From Pseudomonas putida (lineage in GTDB: Bacteria; Pseudomonadota; Gammaproteobacteria; Pseudomonadales; Pseudomonadaceae), in NCBI RefSeq assembly GCF_001941965.1, contig NZ_MKZO01000031.1, forward strand, positions 1-64,000: DNA of 64,000 bases, in the 5' to 3' direction. The notes under the pieces are model-generated. The model ran no database searches, was not told the origin of the DNA, and was given only the letters and a program-made list of their open reading frames with translations. A program made the position numbers and the translations under genes. This document shows, one piece after another, positions 34,812-42,671 of the stretch (position 1 is the stretch's first letter; each line of letters opens with the position of its first letter).

Positions 34812-34887
34812 CCTCGCTGTCCACCCATCCAGCGTGGATGGAAAGCCAGTAACCGGCCCGGCAAGCGGCGTAGTAGCGTTGTGCCTT
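34812..34887 (+). repeat. Leader repeat, copy B
   Basis: Second copy of the 75-base leader. Here the hairpin CCATCCA-GCG-TGGATGG is perfect, while copy A has one mismatch in it. It ends 18 bases before the ATG at 34906. Confidence 0.7.
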
Positions 34888-34905
34888 ACTCAGTAGGAGC
34901 CAACC

Positions 34906-35160
34906 ATGAATCGCAACGAAGATATGTCCGTTCAGATTGCGAATGCGCTGCACAACACTCCGGTCGGCAAGAAACTGACGATGAATTTCCGAGGGGTGCC
35001 AACACCCGTTGAAGTGAAATACACCTTCAACGGCGGATGGGTAGTAACCCAGATTCTGCATCCAGGTGTACCTCTCGAAATCGTAAGAGGCGAAGACGGG
35101 CATCTCCAGCAGATAGATATCACTCTGCTCCCTTATGAAGGGATGGCCGTCACGAACTAA
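34906..35160 (+). CDS. Small hypothetical accessory protein
   Basis: 84 residues, TAGGAG upstream. Mixed alpha/beta; GKKLTMNFRGVPTPVEVKYT, then FNGGWVVTQILHP, looks like a small beta sheet. No family recognised. Preceded by leader repeat B. Confidence 0.65.
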   Translation: MNRNEDMSVQIANALHNTPVGKKLTMNFRGVPTPVEVKYTFNGGWVVTQILHPGVPLEIVRGEDGHLQQIDITLLPYEGMAVTN

Positions 35161-35224
35161 CCAAACGCCCCGGTTCGTTGCCGGAAAGCCCGTGGACTGG
35201 GGAACGATGACCTAGGAGGTCAAT

Positions 35225-35524
35225 GTGCAAGACGAAAATGGGAAAATCGCTCAGCTGAAAGCTGAGTTGAGCAGCCTGAAGGATGAATTCGAAGCATTGA
35301 AGGCCGGCAACGCAGCAGCTCTCGCCTCAATTTCAGCGGCCCTTCGTGAAATCCCAGGCTATTCACCAAAGGTCATGGAGCAGATGCTTACCCATACCCT
35401 TAAGCATGGGTGGCCGCTTACGAACATCCCGAACAACGAAGTAACGGAGACAGCGTTTTCCGCTCCGCTTCGATTCCTGCTGAATGATCAGCAAGAGGCG
35501 CGCTCGTTTTTCCGCGGGAAGTGA
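35225..35524 (+). CDS. Small coiled-coil accessory protein
   Basis: 99 residues starting with GTG at 35225, placed four bases after a perfect AGGAGGT; the overlapping ATG at 35224 is out of frame. N-terminal coiled coil (GKIAQLKAELSSLKDEFEAL). Last plus-strand gene of the cassette. The 209 bases between it and the tail chaperone hold nothing I can support. Confidence 0.65.
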   Translation: MQDENGKIAQLKAELSSLKDEFEALKAGNAAALASISAALREIPGYSPKVMEQMLTHTLKHGWPLTNIPNNEVTETAFSAPLRFLLNDQQEARSFFRGK

Positions 35525-35733
35525 TTCCAGGGAAGGTCATCGTTCCTTTTCGTAAATCGATACGCAAGCCATGAACCGAAACCAGCACGAACGGATCATG
35601 GCTTTCCTTTGTGGCCTGCTGCATCTCACTCTCTCCTGCGGCCAAGCCGCTTCATTTTGCGTCCCGATGACGCAACGCAAGACGCGTCCGATTGAACCAG
35701 GGTGCGCCGCACAGGGTGATTTGCTGGCCTGCC

Positions 35734-36051
35734 CTACTCCGCTGCCTCGGCCATCACTGCCAGCGCCTCGTTCTCCATGAAGCGAAGGTCGTGAAACGCC
35801 TCGGACAAATCACGCCGCTTCAGGCCGAGCATCTTGGCGGTTCCGGGGATAGCGGCGTAATCGAGCCCTGACGGCCCGCCCGGCCCCAAGCGCCACTGGG
35901 TGCCCAGCGCTTCAAATAGGCAGAAGGCCGGCCATACATCCGGCCAGACCTCCACATCCTCGGTGTCAATGTCGTCCAGGGTGAGCCCCAGAAACGCTAG
36001 CTGCTCGGCGGACGGACCCTGCTCGTACAGGGCTCGCGCCGCCGCCTTCAG
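35734..36051 (-). CDS. Tail assembly chaperone, T extension (DUF1799), made by -1 frameshift
   Basis: Read after a shift from the G-like frame: LKAAARALYEQGPSAEQLAF, then DVWPAFCLFEALGTQWRLGP and SGLDYAAIPGTAKMLGLKRR, which is the DUF1799 pattern. There is no good start codon or ribosome site of its own, which fits production only as a G-T fusion, as in lambda gpGT. Needed to load the tail tube protein on the tape measure. Confidence 0.82.
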   Translation of the reverse strand: MKAAARALYEQGPSAEQLAFLGLTLDDIDTEDVEVWPDVWPAFCLFEALGTQWRLGPGGPSGLDYAAIPGTAKMLGLKRRDLSEAFHDLRFMENEALAVMAEAAE

Positions 36052-36431
36052 TTTCCCAGGCGAGCCGGGTTGTAGGCTTCCTGGTAGGCGTCGAGAACGG
36101 CTTGCGGCGCACCGACGCAAGTGATCACCAAGTCGAGGATTGCCTCATCGGTGAACTTGTCGTCAAAGCCCCAGCCGGCAGTGATGGCCTTAACCTGCTC
36201 GGCCTGCAGTTGGACCTGGCCAGCGGTGAACTGCTCGAGGCTTGCGCCCTCAGCCTTGCATTTCTCGGCATGCGCCTCGAAGGCTTGATTCCAGCCGTCG
36301 TACAGCTTGGACAGTGCTGTGCGATCGAAGTACCGGAACGTGAACGCCACCGCCACCGGCTCGGCACCCACTCGAGGGATCTTCACCTCGGCGGTAAACG
36401 TCGGGTTCTGCGCGATCTTAATCTTCGGCAT
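36048..36431 (-). CDS. Tail assembly chaperone, G-like
   Basis: 127 residues in the zero frame, between the tail tube gene and the tape measure, the place of lambda gene G. Starts MPKIKIAQNPTFTAEVKIPR. The last codons CTG GGA AAC TGA carry the slippery heptamer. Confidence 0.82.
   Translation of the reverse strand: MPKIKIAQNPTFTAEVKIPRVGAEPVAVAFTFRYFDRTALSKLYDGWNQAFEAHAEKCKAEGASLEQFTAGQVQLQAEQVKAITAGWGFDDKFTDEAILDLVITCVGAPQAVLDAYQEAYNPARLGN
36051..36057 (-). promoter_or_regulatory. -1 ribosomal frameshift site GGGAAAC
   Basis: On the minus strand G GGA AAC is in phase with the G-like frame (X XXY YYZ) and the TGA follows immediately. Slipping back one base re-reads CTG AAG GCG and enters the DUF1799 frame. 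Lambda uses GGGAAAG at the same place. Confidence 0.82.
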
Positions 36432-36440
36432 GGTGGTTCC

Positions 36441-37097
36441 TTAGGCGGCCAGGTAGCGCAGCGGACGACCGGACAGGCCGACGCTAATGGTACGGGTCAT
36501 GATGTTGTTCCGCTCCATGGTAGGAGTGGTGGTGATGCTGACGTAGCCCGGGTAGAGGATCTGATCGCCGTTGCGCAGCTTCAGGCGGACCACGGTCAGC
36601 TCCTTGGACTCGTCGAAGCCTTCGACGGCGTCCACGTATGCAGCCGCCGGCTGGTCCTCGACCACGATGGCCAGGCTCAGCGGGTTGCGGTTGGTCGGGA
36701 ACTGGCGGTCGTCATCGTCCTCTAGGTAGCCGACGGTGGCGAACTGCTGCTCACCGCCCGAGGGGGTGAAGCCGGTGACTTTCGAGATCTGCACCCAGTC
36801 GGTGACCGGGATCACCGAGCCCAGGCCGGCTCCCGGAGTGTAGATCTCGGCGTTGGCGGTGCTGATGCTGCCCAGGCCAAAGCTGTCGGTCAGCGGGTTA
36901 ACCACGCGCGCTGCGCGGTCGGTGAGCTTGGCCCAGCCGGAGTCGATCAGCACGACATCCTGCGCGGTGAGATCGTGGCCGACGGTGCTCAGCACTGGCG
37001 GCGCAGCGTTGGTGATTGCGGTGAAGGGGACGGCGGCCCCCAGGGTCGCGGCGATCTCAACGATAGCGCCGTTCGGCAGCGGGAAACGTGCGGCCAT
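36441..37097 (-). CDS. Major tail tube protein
   Basis: 218 residues, beta-rich. GGEQQFATVGYLEDDDDRQF, then LKLRNGDQILYPGYVSITTT, fits the Phage_tail_3 family of siphovirus tube proteins (gpV role). Directly upstream of the chaperone genes. Confidence 0.85.
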   Translation of the reverse strand: MAARFPLPNGAIVEIAATLGAAVPFTAITNAAPPVLSTVGHDLTAQDVVLIDSGWAKLTDRAARVVNPLTDSFGLGSISTANAEIYTPGAGLGSVIPVTDWVQISKVTGFTPSGGEQQFATVGYLEDDDDRQFPTNRNPLSLAIVVEDQPAAAYVDAVEGFDESKELTVVRLKLRNGDQILYPGYVSITTTPTMERNNIMTRTISVGLSGRPLRYLAA

Positions 37098-37136
37098 GGT
37101 GTGGTTCCTCTTGAAAGCCCGCCGGGCGGCGGTTGG

Positions 37137-37565
37137 TTATGCCCCAGCGGGCGGTTGGTCCGCGACACCGCGGTAAGTCAAGCTGGTCGGGACCGTGTAG
37201 GTCGCCGTCTCGGTGATGGTTGGTCCTTGGTCAACTGGCTCGGTGACCAGGCCTTCGAAACCGTTGCGACTGAGCGCCGAATCAACCCGGAAGAGGCTCG
37301 AAAGCTCATCGACCAGGGTCTCCGCGGTTGCCAGTGGCTGGCCCGCAGGGCAGACGATGCTCACTTGGTAGACACCGGTGTACTCATAGGCCTCGCCGCC
37401 CAGGTAGCGGCAGGTGGTGCCCGCCGGCAGTTGGAATGCTTGCAGATAGGTTTCGTCGGGCCCGGCTTCGAATCCTTGCTCGAAGTTCGCGACCCGGATC
37501 GGGCGCGCCGAGGCCCAGGCCATCAATTTGATCTCGATGGCCTGCCTGGCACGTGCTTGGCTCAT
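37137..37565 (-). CDS. Tail terminator (DUF4128, gpU-like)
   Basis: 142 residues. EGFEAGPDETYLQAFQLPAG, then EYTGVYQVSIVCPAGQPLAT, matches DUF4128; such proteins cap the finished tail tube. Overlaps the upstream gene by four bases. Confidence 0.8.
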   Translation of the reverse strand: MSQARARQAIEIKLMAWASARPIRVANFEQGFEAGPDETYLQAFQLPAGTTCRYLGGEAYEYTGVYQVSIVCPAGQPLATAETLVDELSSLFRVDSALSRNGFEGLVTEPVDQGPTITETATYTVPTSLTYRGVADQPPAGA

Positions 37566-38236
37566 ACGCTGTTGTTCCTGATGGCTTCGTCGACGATGCG
37601 CTGGAAGTTGGCCAGGGTCACCCTGACCATGCCGGCCGGCGCCTGGGTTGAATGTCCATATTCCAATGGAACCGCGTATACCAAGTTGTTCACGATGTAC
37701 GCGGTCTGGCCGATGGTGAGCGCCTGCACCTGGGTAATGAGTGCGGTAATAGCCTCGCTGCCCGACGGGTCTATTCGGTCGAGCTCCTCGGTCGCCGGCG
37801 AATCGATGGAGAACTGCCAGTTGCCGCGGAACCGTCCGCCGACGTAGCCCTGGCCCGCTACCAATCCATTGGTGGCGAAGTTCTGCTCGCGCTCGGTCTT
37901 GGTCAGGGGCTTGGCGTACTTCACGCCTTTGCGCAGATTGCCGGCCTTGGTGAAGTTGTCCTGGTTCAGGTTGATCAGAGTGTTGCGTACCGCGACCTTG
38001 AAGTCGTAGTCATCGGCAGCCTTGTTGGCCTTGGCCCGATGGGCCACGTTGGCCGCCCACAGCTCCGGATTACCGACCGGCGACATGCGGATCACGCTGC
38101 TGCCGATCTCGATCACAATCTCGCGGAAGGTGGCGTCCAGGGCTTGCTCCGCCTGCTCGGCGAATGCCCGTATTGCTTCAGCAAAGCCGCCCTGCTGCCC
38201 GCCGTACCGCTGGGCCATGTGTGAGCCGCGCGCCAT
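37562..38236 (-). CDS. HK97 gp10-like tail completion protein
   Basis: 224 residues. RMSPVGNPELWAANVAHRAK, then YVGGRFRGNWQFSIDSPATE and the YGHSTQAPAGMVRVTLANFQ end, is typical of the gp10/gpZ head-tail joining family. A second in-frame ATG lies six codons in. Confidence 0.82.
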   Translation of the reverse strand: MARGSHMAQRYGGQQGGFAEAIRAFAEQAEQALDATFREIVIEIGSSVIRMSPVGNPELWAANVAHRAKANKAADDYDFKVAVRNTLINLNQDNFTKAGNLRKGVKYAKPLTKTEREQNFATNGLVAGQGYVGGRFRGNWQFSIDSPATEELDRIDPSGSEAITALITQVQALTIGQTAYIVNNLVYAVPLEYGHSTQAPAGMVRVTLANFQRIVDEAIRNNSV

Positions 38237-38237
38237 A

Positions 38238-38630
38238 TCACTTCCTCAGCTGAATAGTCCAGGTCGCCTGGGCCGGGTCCTCGGACACGTTCAGGGCGCG
38301 GTATCCGCTAACTTGGTCGCCGATCTTGGGAGTGGCCGTGGTCTCGGACGGAGATCCGTCCACTGCCAAAACCAGCTCGTTCTGGAGCATCAGAAGTTTC
38401 ACGTCCTCTGTTTGGATGCGTGTGCCGTCGATCTCCTTGGCTAAGTAGCTGCCGAACACCCCGCGCCCGGTGTAATGGATGGTCGACGCTGGCACCGTTC
38501 CGCCGATCTCCGGGTCATATCCGCCCTTAATGGTCCGACTGCCCGCTACTGGTCGCACGGCATCAGCTAGGCCGTCAGGATCATCAAACGCTTCCGCCAG
38601 GTCGGCCTGGATCTCTTCGCGCATGCCCAT
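38238..38630 (-). CDS. Head-tail joining protein
   Basis: 130 residues. Small beta-rich protein (TIHYTGRGVFGSYLAKEIDG, then LMLQNELVLAVDGSP) in the adaptor/stopper position. From memory such proteins are sometimes mislabelled as glutamate 5-kinase in Pseudomonas phages; nothing here supports an enzyme. Confidence 0.72.
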   Translation of the reverse strand: MGMREEIQADLAEAFDDPDGLADAVRPVAGSRTIKGGYDPEIGGTVPASTIHYTGRGVFGSYLAKEIDGTRIQTEDVKLLMLQNELVLAVDGSPSETTATPKIGDQVSGYRALNVSEDPAQATWTIQLRK

Positions 38631-38633
38631 AGG

Positions 38634-39011
38634 TCAAATCCTCTTGAGCATCACGGTGCCTGAGCGGCGCATCCATGGGGCAACCAGATCGAGGGCGAAG
38701 TTCTCGCCAGTGGATCTATCGACGGAGCCCGCAACATAGGTCTTACTGGTCGACGTGCCAGACTGGGCCGAGACTGTCTTGCTCTGGATCTCGCGCTGAG
38801 TGTCCTTGTACAACTTTCCCTCGGCCGCAAGTTTCGCGACCTGAGCGCCGGCGGTGGTGATTGCGTCCGGCACCGGCTCTGGCACTGCTCGCTTGATCTT
38901 GGCCGTGAGCCAAGCATTCGCCATGGTAACGGCGAGGACTGCATCACCGTCACCTGCCCAGCCCTGCCCGAGCTTCTGGTCGACGTCAGCGACGGTGATG
39001 AAGTCGGTCAT
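38634..39011 (-). CDS. Head-tail connector protein (gp6-like position)
   Basis: 125 residues with an N-terminal helical part (VADVDQKLGQGWAGDGDAVL, then MANAWLTAKIKRA) like gp6/DnaT-like connector proteins and a basic C-terminus. Placed between the capsid and tail genes. Confidence 0.68.
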   Translation of the reverse strand: MTDFITVADVDQKLGQGWAGDGDAVLAVTMANAWLTAKIKRAVPEPVPDAITTAGAQVAKLAAEGKLYKDTQREIQSKTVSAQSGTSTSKTYVAGSVDRSTGENFALDLVAPWMRRSGTVMLKRI

Positions 39012-39014
39012 GGC

Positions 39015-39449
39015 TTATTCCTTCGACGGGATCAGGGCCTGCAAATCGGGCTTGTTGAGGGCGGAGTCGAAGGTGATGCCCTGGGCGGTCAGCCACTCCT
39101 TGAGCTCCGGCACCTTCATTTTGTGAGGGTCGGTCTCGTCGCCGCCCTCTTCCTCGATCGCCTTGTCGATCTCAGCCTGGCAGCTTACCGGGGCATAGCC
39201 GTTCGGCGGGTAGGCCGACGCCTTATAGCCCTCCGCAACCCACTGAGCGACGGTTGGACCGTCCAGGCGCAGGCCTTCCTCGATCTCGCTCACGCTGATG
39301 CCCTGGCGCTGGTACGCCTCGCCGATGTGCGGAGCATCGCCCTGCACGGACACCGACGTTGCGCCGTCGATCACGCCGAAGAACTGATCCAGGCGGCGAT
39401 AGCAGGTGCCGCGCTCGCTGCCCGGGGTGTTGGTGTAGATGACTTTCAT
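39015..39449 (-). CDS. Capsid-adjacent protein with HeH/LEM-like C-terminus
   Basis: 144 residues. The C-terminal segment MKVPELKEWLTAQGITFDSA, then LNKPDLQALI, is a HeH/LEM-like SAP-type helix-extension-helix motif, common in phage proteins next to the capsid gene. The N-terminal half is unassigned. Confidence 0.7.
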   Translation of the reverse strand: MKVIYTNTPGSERGTCYRRLDQFFGVIDGATSVSVQGDAPHIGEAYQRQGISVSEIEEGLRLDGPTVAQWVAEGYKASAYPPNGYAPVSCQAEIDKAIEEEGGDETDPHKMKVPELKEWLTAQGITFDSALNKPDLQALIPSKE

Positions 39450-39496
39450 GCTGATCTCCTGCGCAGGGCGCCAGGCCGACGCCCCGCATCATGGGG

Positions 39497-40474
39497 TCAA
39501 GGGGTGGCGGTGCCGCTGATGACGGCGGCGAACGGAACCTGCTTGCGGTCGAAGACGCGCTTCCAGTTGGCTGCCGACGCGTACTGGACAGCGGTCGGGC
39601 TCAGGTTGAGGTTCTCGCTGCCCTGCCAGCTGAAACCGGCCGGCTGGAGGATGTAGGTCTTGCGCTCCCACAGGACCTCGGCACCGCCACCATTGCCGCC
39701 GCCGGGCTTGCGCTCCAGCTCTTCAGGCTTGTTGGGGCTACCAACGCCGTAGCCGAAAGCACCTTGGCCGAAGAACAGCGAGAGGAACTGGCCAGGCGCG
39801 TAGGTCAGGGCGTCATCCATGAACACCGGCTTGCCCAGGTAGGTAGCCAGGATGATCTTGCCCTGCGAGTCCCGCAGGTATTCGATCATGTCCTGCTTGA
39901 CCATCTGGTTCATGACCACCGAGTGCACGCCGATCGCGCCGAACATGTCGGCCGCATCGCCTGCGGTGAAGGCAGCGTCCTGGAAGGCATTGGCGCTGAT
40001 CGAGGCACCCGCATCCTTGACCATGTCGCCGCCGTTCTGGGCGATGTTGGCTGCGATGATGCCGCGGCCGGCGCCCATCAGGTAACGCTGCCACTGACGG
40101 GTCCAGTAGGTGCCGAAACGGTTGCGGACGTGCTGCATCGGTTCGGAGTTAGCCAGCTCGGCAGTCAGGTCGGATACGCCGTAGCCCTTGTTGAGATACA
40201 GGGTTCGAGCACGCATACTGCCCTGCTCGGCCTTGCCGACAGCGCCCTGGTCATCAGGGTCATCGTTGGAGATGTTCGGCGCCTCGTCGGCGTCGAGATC
40301 CTGCCAGTAGCTGATCTCGGAAGTGCCCTGGCCGTTCTTGGCAATGTTATCCAGGGTGGCCGAGCGGGTGATGATGCCCGACTCGTAAACGGCGGTCTTT
40401 TCTGGAGAGTTCACCGGCTCCAGGGTGCTGTAGTAGTCGGTAACGAAGATGTCCGACAGTTGGGTAGATGCCAT
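39497..40474 (-). CDS. Major capsid protein
   Basis: 325 residues. MASTQLSDIFVTDYYSTLEP and the P- and A-domain-like stretches (YLNKGYGVSDLTAELANSEP; MVKQDMIEYLRDSQGKIILA) match coat proteins of Pseudomonas siphoviruses of the HK97 fold. It follows a scaffold gene and precedes joining proteins, the usual order. Confidence 0.88.
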   Translation of the reverse strand: MASTQLSDIFVTDYYSTLEPVNSPEKTAVYESGIITRSATLDNIAKNGQGTSEISYWQDLDADEAPNISNDDPDDQGAVGKAEQGSMRARTLYLNKGYGVSDLTAELANSEPMQHVRNRFGTYWTRQWQRYLMGAGRGIIAANIAQNGGDMVKDAGASISANAFQDAAFTAGDAADMFGAIGVHSVVMNQMVKQDMIEYLRDSQGKIILATYLGKPVFMDDALTYAPGQFLSLFFGQGAFGYGVGSPNKPEELERKPGGGNGGGAEVLWERKTYILQPAGFSWQGSENLNLSPTAVQYASAANWKRVFDRKQVPFAAVISGTATP

Positions 40475-40477
40475 GGG

Positions 40478-41251
40478 TTAGGTCCCTCGGGTGGCTTGAA
40501 GTTTTTTGTACGCTTCAGGGTTGTCACGGGCGATCGCAGCGCGCTCCGCCTCGGTGTACTCGCCCCATTTCTTCGTGGCCTTGCCACCGTTGTCGCCGGT
40601 CTGCCCGGCACCCTGCGCCCTTGGCCACAGGTGGGAAGCGGTTTCGCGCAGCGATTCCGCCCATTCGAGGGGAGACAGCGGGGTCTTGCCGTCCTTCCCG
40701 TACACGACTTCGCCGGCACGGTCGGTGGCAACGGGCTCGCCGTCTTCGCTCAATTTGAAGGTGCCGCGGGCGCGAAGGATGATGTCCTCGGCAGCCTCGG
40801 GCAGCGCGCCGGCCTTAATGGCGGCAGCGCGGATGGAGTCAGCCAGCACCTTGTCGCTGTACTTGGCAGCAAAGGCTTCGGCCTTGTCAGCGCGCTCGTT
40901 GGCGGCTTTCACCTGCTTGTCCAGGTCGGTGCGCAGGCGTTCAGTGCGGCGGCTGATGACCTCGTCCAGCTTGCCCTCGGCGATCAGCTTGGTCTCTTCA
41001 TCTTGGCCGGCTTTGGCCAGCAGGCCTTTGACCGCGTCGATGTCCAGGCCATCGAACTGCCCTTTCAGCTTGTCCAGCTCGGTCTTGATGGTCTTGTTGG
41101 AGCCGATCAGCTCCTGATTCTTGGCCTTGAGGCCAGAGACCTCGCTGTCAAGGTACTTCTGTACGTCGCCACTCAGGGCCGCTTTCAGCGCGGCGGTTTG
41201 GGCTTCGTCGAGGGTGAGGCCGTGGGCGGCCGGGTCAAAGTCAAAAGGCAT
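40478..41251 (-). CDS. Capsid scaffold protein
   Basis: 257 residues from the ATG at 41251. Long charged coiled coil in the middle (LKAKNQELIGSNKTIKTELD, then LKGQFDGLD) and a helical basic C-terminus, just before the capsid gene; no protease motif seen. Such proteins nucleate prohead assembly and leave or are degraded. Confidence 0.85.
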   Translation of the reverse strand: MPFDFDPAAHGLTLDEAQTAALKAALSGDVQKYLDSEVSGLKAKNQELIGSNKTIKTELDKLKGQFDGLDIDAVKGLLAKAGQDEETKLIAEGKLDEVISRRTERLRTDLDKQVKAANERADKAEAFAAKYSDKVLADSIRAAAIKAGALPEAAEDIILRARGTFKLSEDGEPVATDRAGEVVYGKDGKTPLSPLEWAESLRETASHLWPRAQGAGQTGDNGGKATKKWGEYTEAERAAIARDNPEAYKKLQATRGT

Positions 41252-41294
41252 GTGGCTATCCCCTTGGGACTGATGGGCCCGCCTTGCGGGCATA

Positions 41295-41320
41295 AAAAAA
41301 CCCGCCGAAGCGGGTTTTTG
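41295..41320. terminator. Hairpin with runs on both sides, before the scaffold gene
   Basis: ACCCGC-CGAA-GCGGGT flanked by A6 on the left and T4 on the right, so it can act in both directions. It sits between the small gene at 41333 and the scaffold gene. Confidence 0.7.
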
Positions 41321-41332
41321 TTGAAGCTGCTA

Positions 41333-41548
41333 TCAGGTGGGGCTGTACTTATCGTTAGAGTCCAACTTGGTCCCATCCTGTAGAACAAATCTTCCGATGC
41401 CATGCACGGATCGGTTGAATTGGACCGGTTGCTCCATTCGATCGACCACGCGCAGCATGTTGCTGAGAGTTTCGTCAGTGTTAGCGTACTCTACGCGCAG
41501 GTGATGGATGTTTCCGTCGGAGTCATTGGCTTTGAACGGGATATACAT
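41333..41548 (-). CDS. Small phage protein between head genes
   Basis: 71 residues, GAGGT eight bases upstream of the ATG. Beta-rich (NIHHLRVEYANTDETLSNML). Unknown role; followed by a terminator-like hairpin. Confidence 0.6.
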   Translation of the reverse strand: MYIPFKANDSDGNIHHLRVEYANTDETLSNMLRVVDRMEQPVQFNRSVHGIGRFVLQDGTKLDSNDKYSPT

Positions 41549-41579
41549 TGTGGGACCTCAAAAGGTTGGATCCAATAGG

Positions 41580-42671
41580 CTACAACCTTGCCATCTCGAA
41601 GGCCAGCGGCGCCAGCTCCTTCAGCTGGTCCAGCGTCAGTGGCTTGAAGTTCTTGTCCAGCTGCAAGGCGGCGAAGCGCTCGGCCGTCAGCCCGCCATCG
41701 CGGAACAGCTTGCCCCGCACCGGCCCCAGCGCAGCGTCCTGGAACGCCGCAGGCTGCGTTTTAAGCCATTGGTAGTAGCTGAGGCTTGCCGAGACCTGCC
41801 CGCCACCGCCTGCTCCAACGGCCGCCCGCGTAGCGCCTTGCCCGAACAGCGCCGACAACCTGGTAATCGGCGTGATGGTGGTCCGGCAGTGGATGTGGAA
41901 CGGAGGCACCGGCCCCTTGCCCATCTCGAACTCGCGACCATCGAGGCTCCGACACTGCGCGCTGGTCTTCCGGTCCAGGGTGGCGACGATCCGATAGCCA
42001 GGTACCACCTCGGCATTCGCCTTGAGCGTTTCCATGCGCGCCGTGGTGGCCACATGCTGGACTGCGGTCTGGACGACTGCCCGGGCGCTCCGGTTCGTGA
42101 CGGCCAGCACGCCATCGGTGAAGTTCTGCGCCGCAGTGCCGCGCACGGCCTGGGTGATCTCGGCGTTGGTCTGGCCCTGGACGACCCCCATTCGAATGGT
42201 GTTGGTTACCCTGTCCGCTTCGATGCGCGTCCATCCATTCAGGAATGGCTTGAGCAGCTTGCCGCCATCTACCCCGGCCACCTGCAGGGGCTGCGTGTTG
42301 ATCGCCGCCCTGAGCAGCGAGTCCGCCGGCATGACCGCGTCAATCAGCAGCGCCTTCGCCAGGCTGCGCCCCTCGAATGCAGCTTCGTATTGCGCGATGT
42401 CGACGAGGTCAGACTGCATCCGGTCGCTGAAGGCCTTGTAGATCTCCAGAAGCTTGCCGCCCACCCGTCCGAGAAACTCCTCAAGCCGGCTCCGGCCATA
42501 GGTGGTCAGTTCTTTGCGGGTGAGCTGGTCGCGAACATGGGTGTCAGCGCGGCGCAGGTAGGTCTCGAACTTCTTGACCTCGCCGGCTTTGAGCCGCTCA
42601 AGCAGCACCGAGTGGCGGCTGACCTGCTCCAGCAGCTTCTCGTCCGCCGTTTGCTCCGGTTTCGTCGTCAT
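41580..42671 (-). CDS. Minor head protein (Mu gpF / SPP1 gp7-like)
   Basis: 363 residues. The C-terminal Mu F domain is clear: TLDRKTSAQCRSLDGREFEM, then PPFHIHCRTTITP with its Cys/His pair. These proteins bind the portal and take part in packaging or ejection. The gene overlaps the portal gene by 74 bases. Confidence 0.88.
   Translation of the reverse strand: MTTKPEQTADEKLLEQVSRHSVLLERLKAGEVKKFETYLRRADTHVRDQLTRKELTTYGRSRLEEFLGRVGGKLLEIYKAFSDRMQSDLVDIAQYEAAFEGRSLAKALLIDAVMPADSLLRAAINTQPLQVAGVDGGKLLKPFLNGWTRIEADRVTNTIRMGVVQGQTNAEITQAVRGTAAQNFTDGVLAVTNRSARAVVQTAVQHVATTARMETLKANAEVVPGYRIVATLDRKTSAQCRSLDGREFEMGKGPVPPFHIHCRTTITPITRLSALFGQGATRAAVGAGGGGQVSASLSYYQWLKTQPAAFQDAALGPVRGKLFRDGGLTAERFAALQLDKNFKPLTLDQLKELAPLAFEMARL

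Noticed and set aside
35571..35780. A 69-codon plus-strand frame after the accessory cassette
   Set aside because: No ribosome site and it runs into the DUF1799 gene on the other strand; the mature part is Pro/Arg-rich like shadow frames.
39491..41383. A 630-codon plus-strand open frame opposite capsid and scaffold genes
   Set aside because: Runs through three well-supported minus-strand genes and their boundaries; composition is that of a shadow. The same holds for 23393-24940 opposite gpJ and 44136-45365 opposite TerL.
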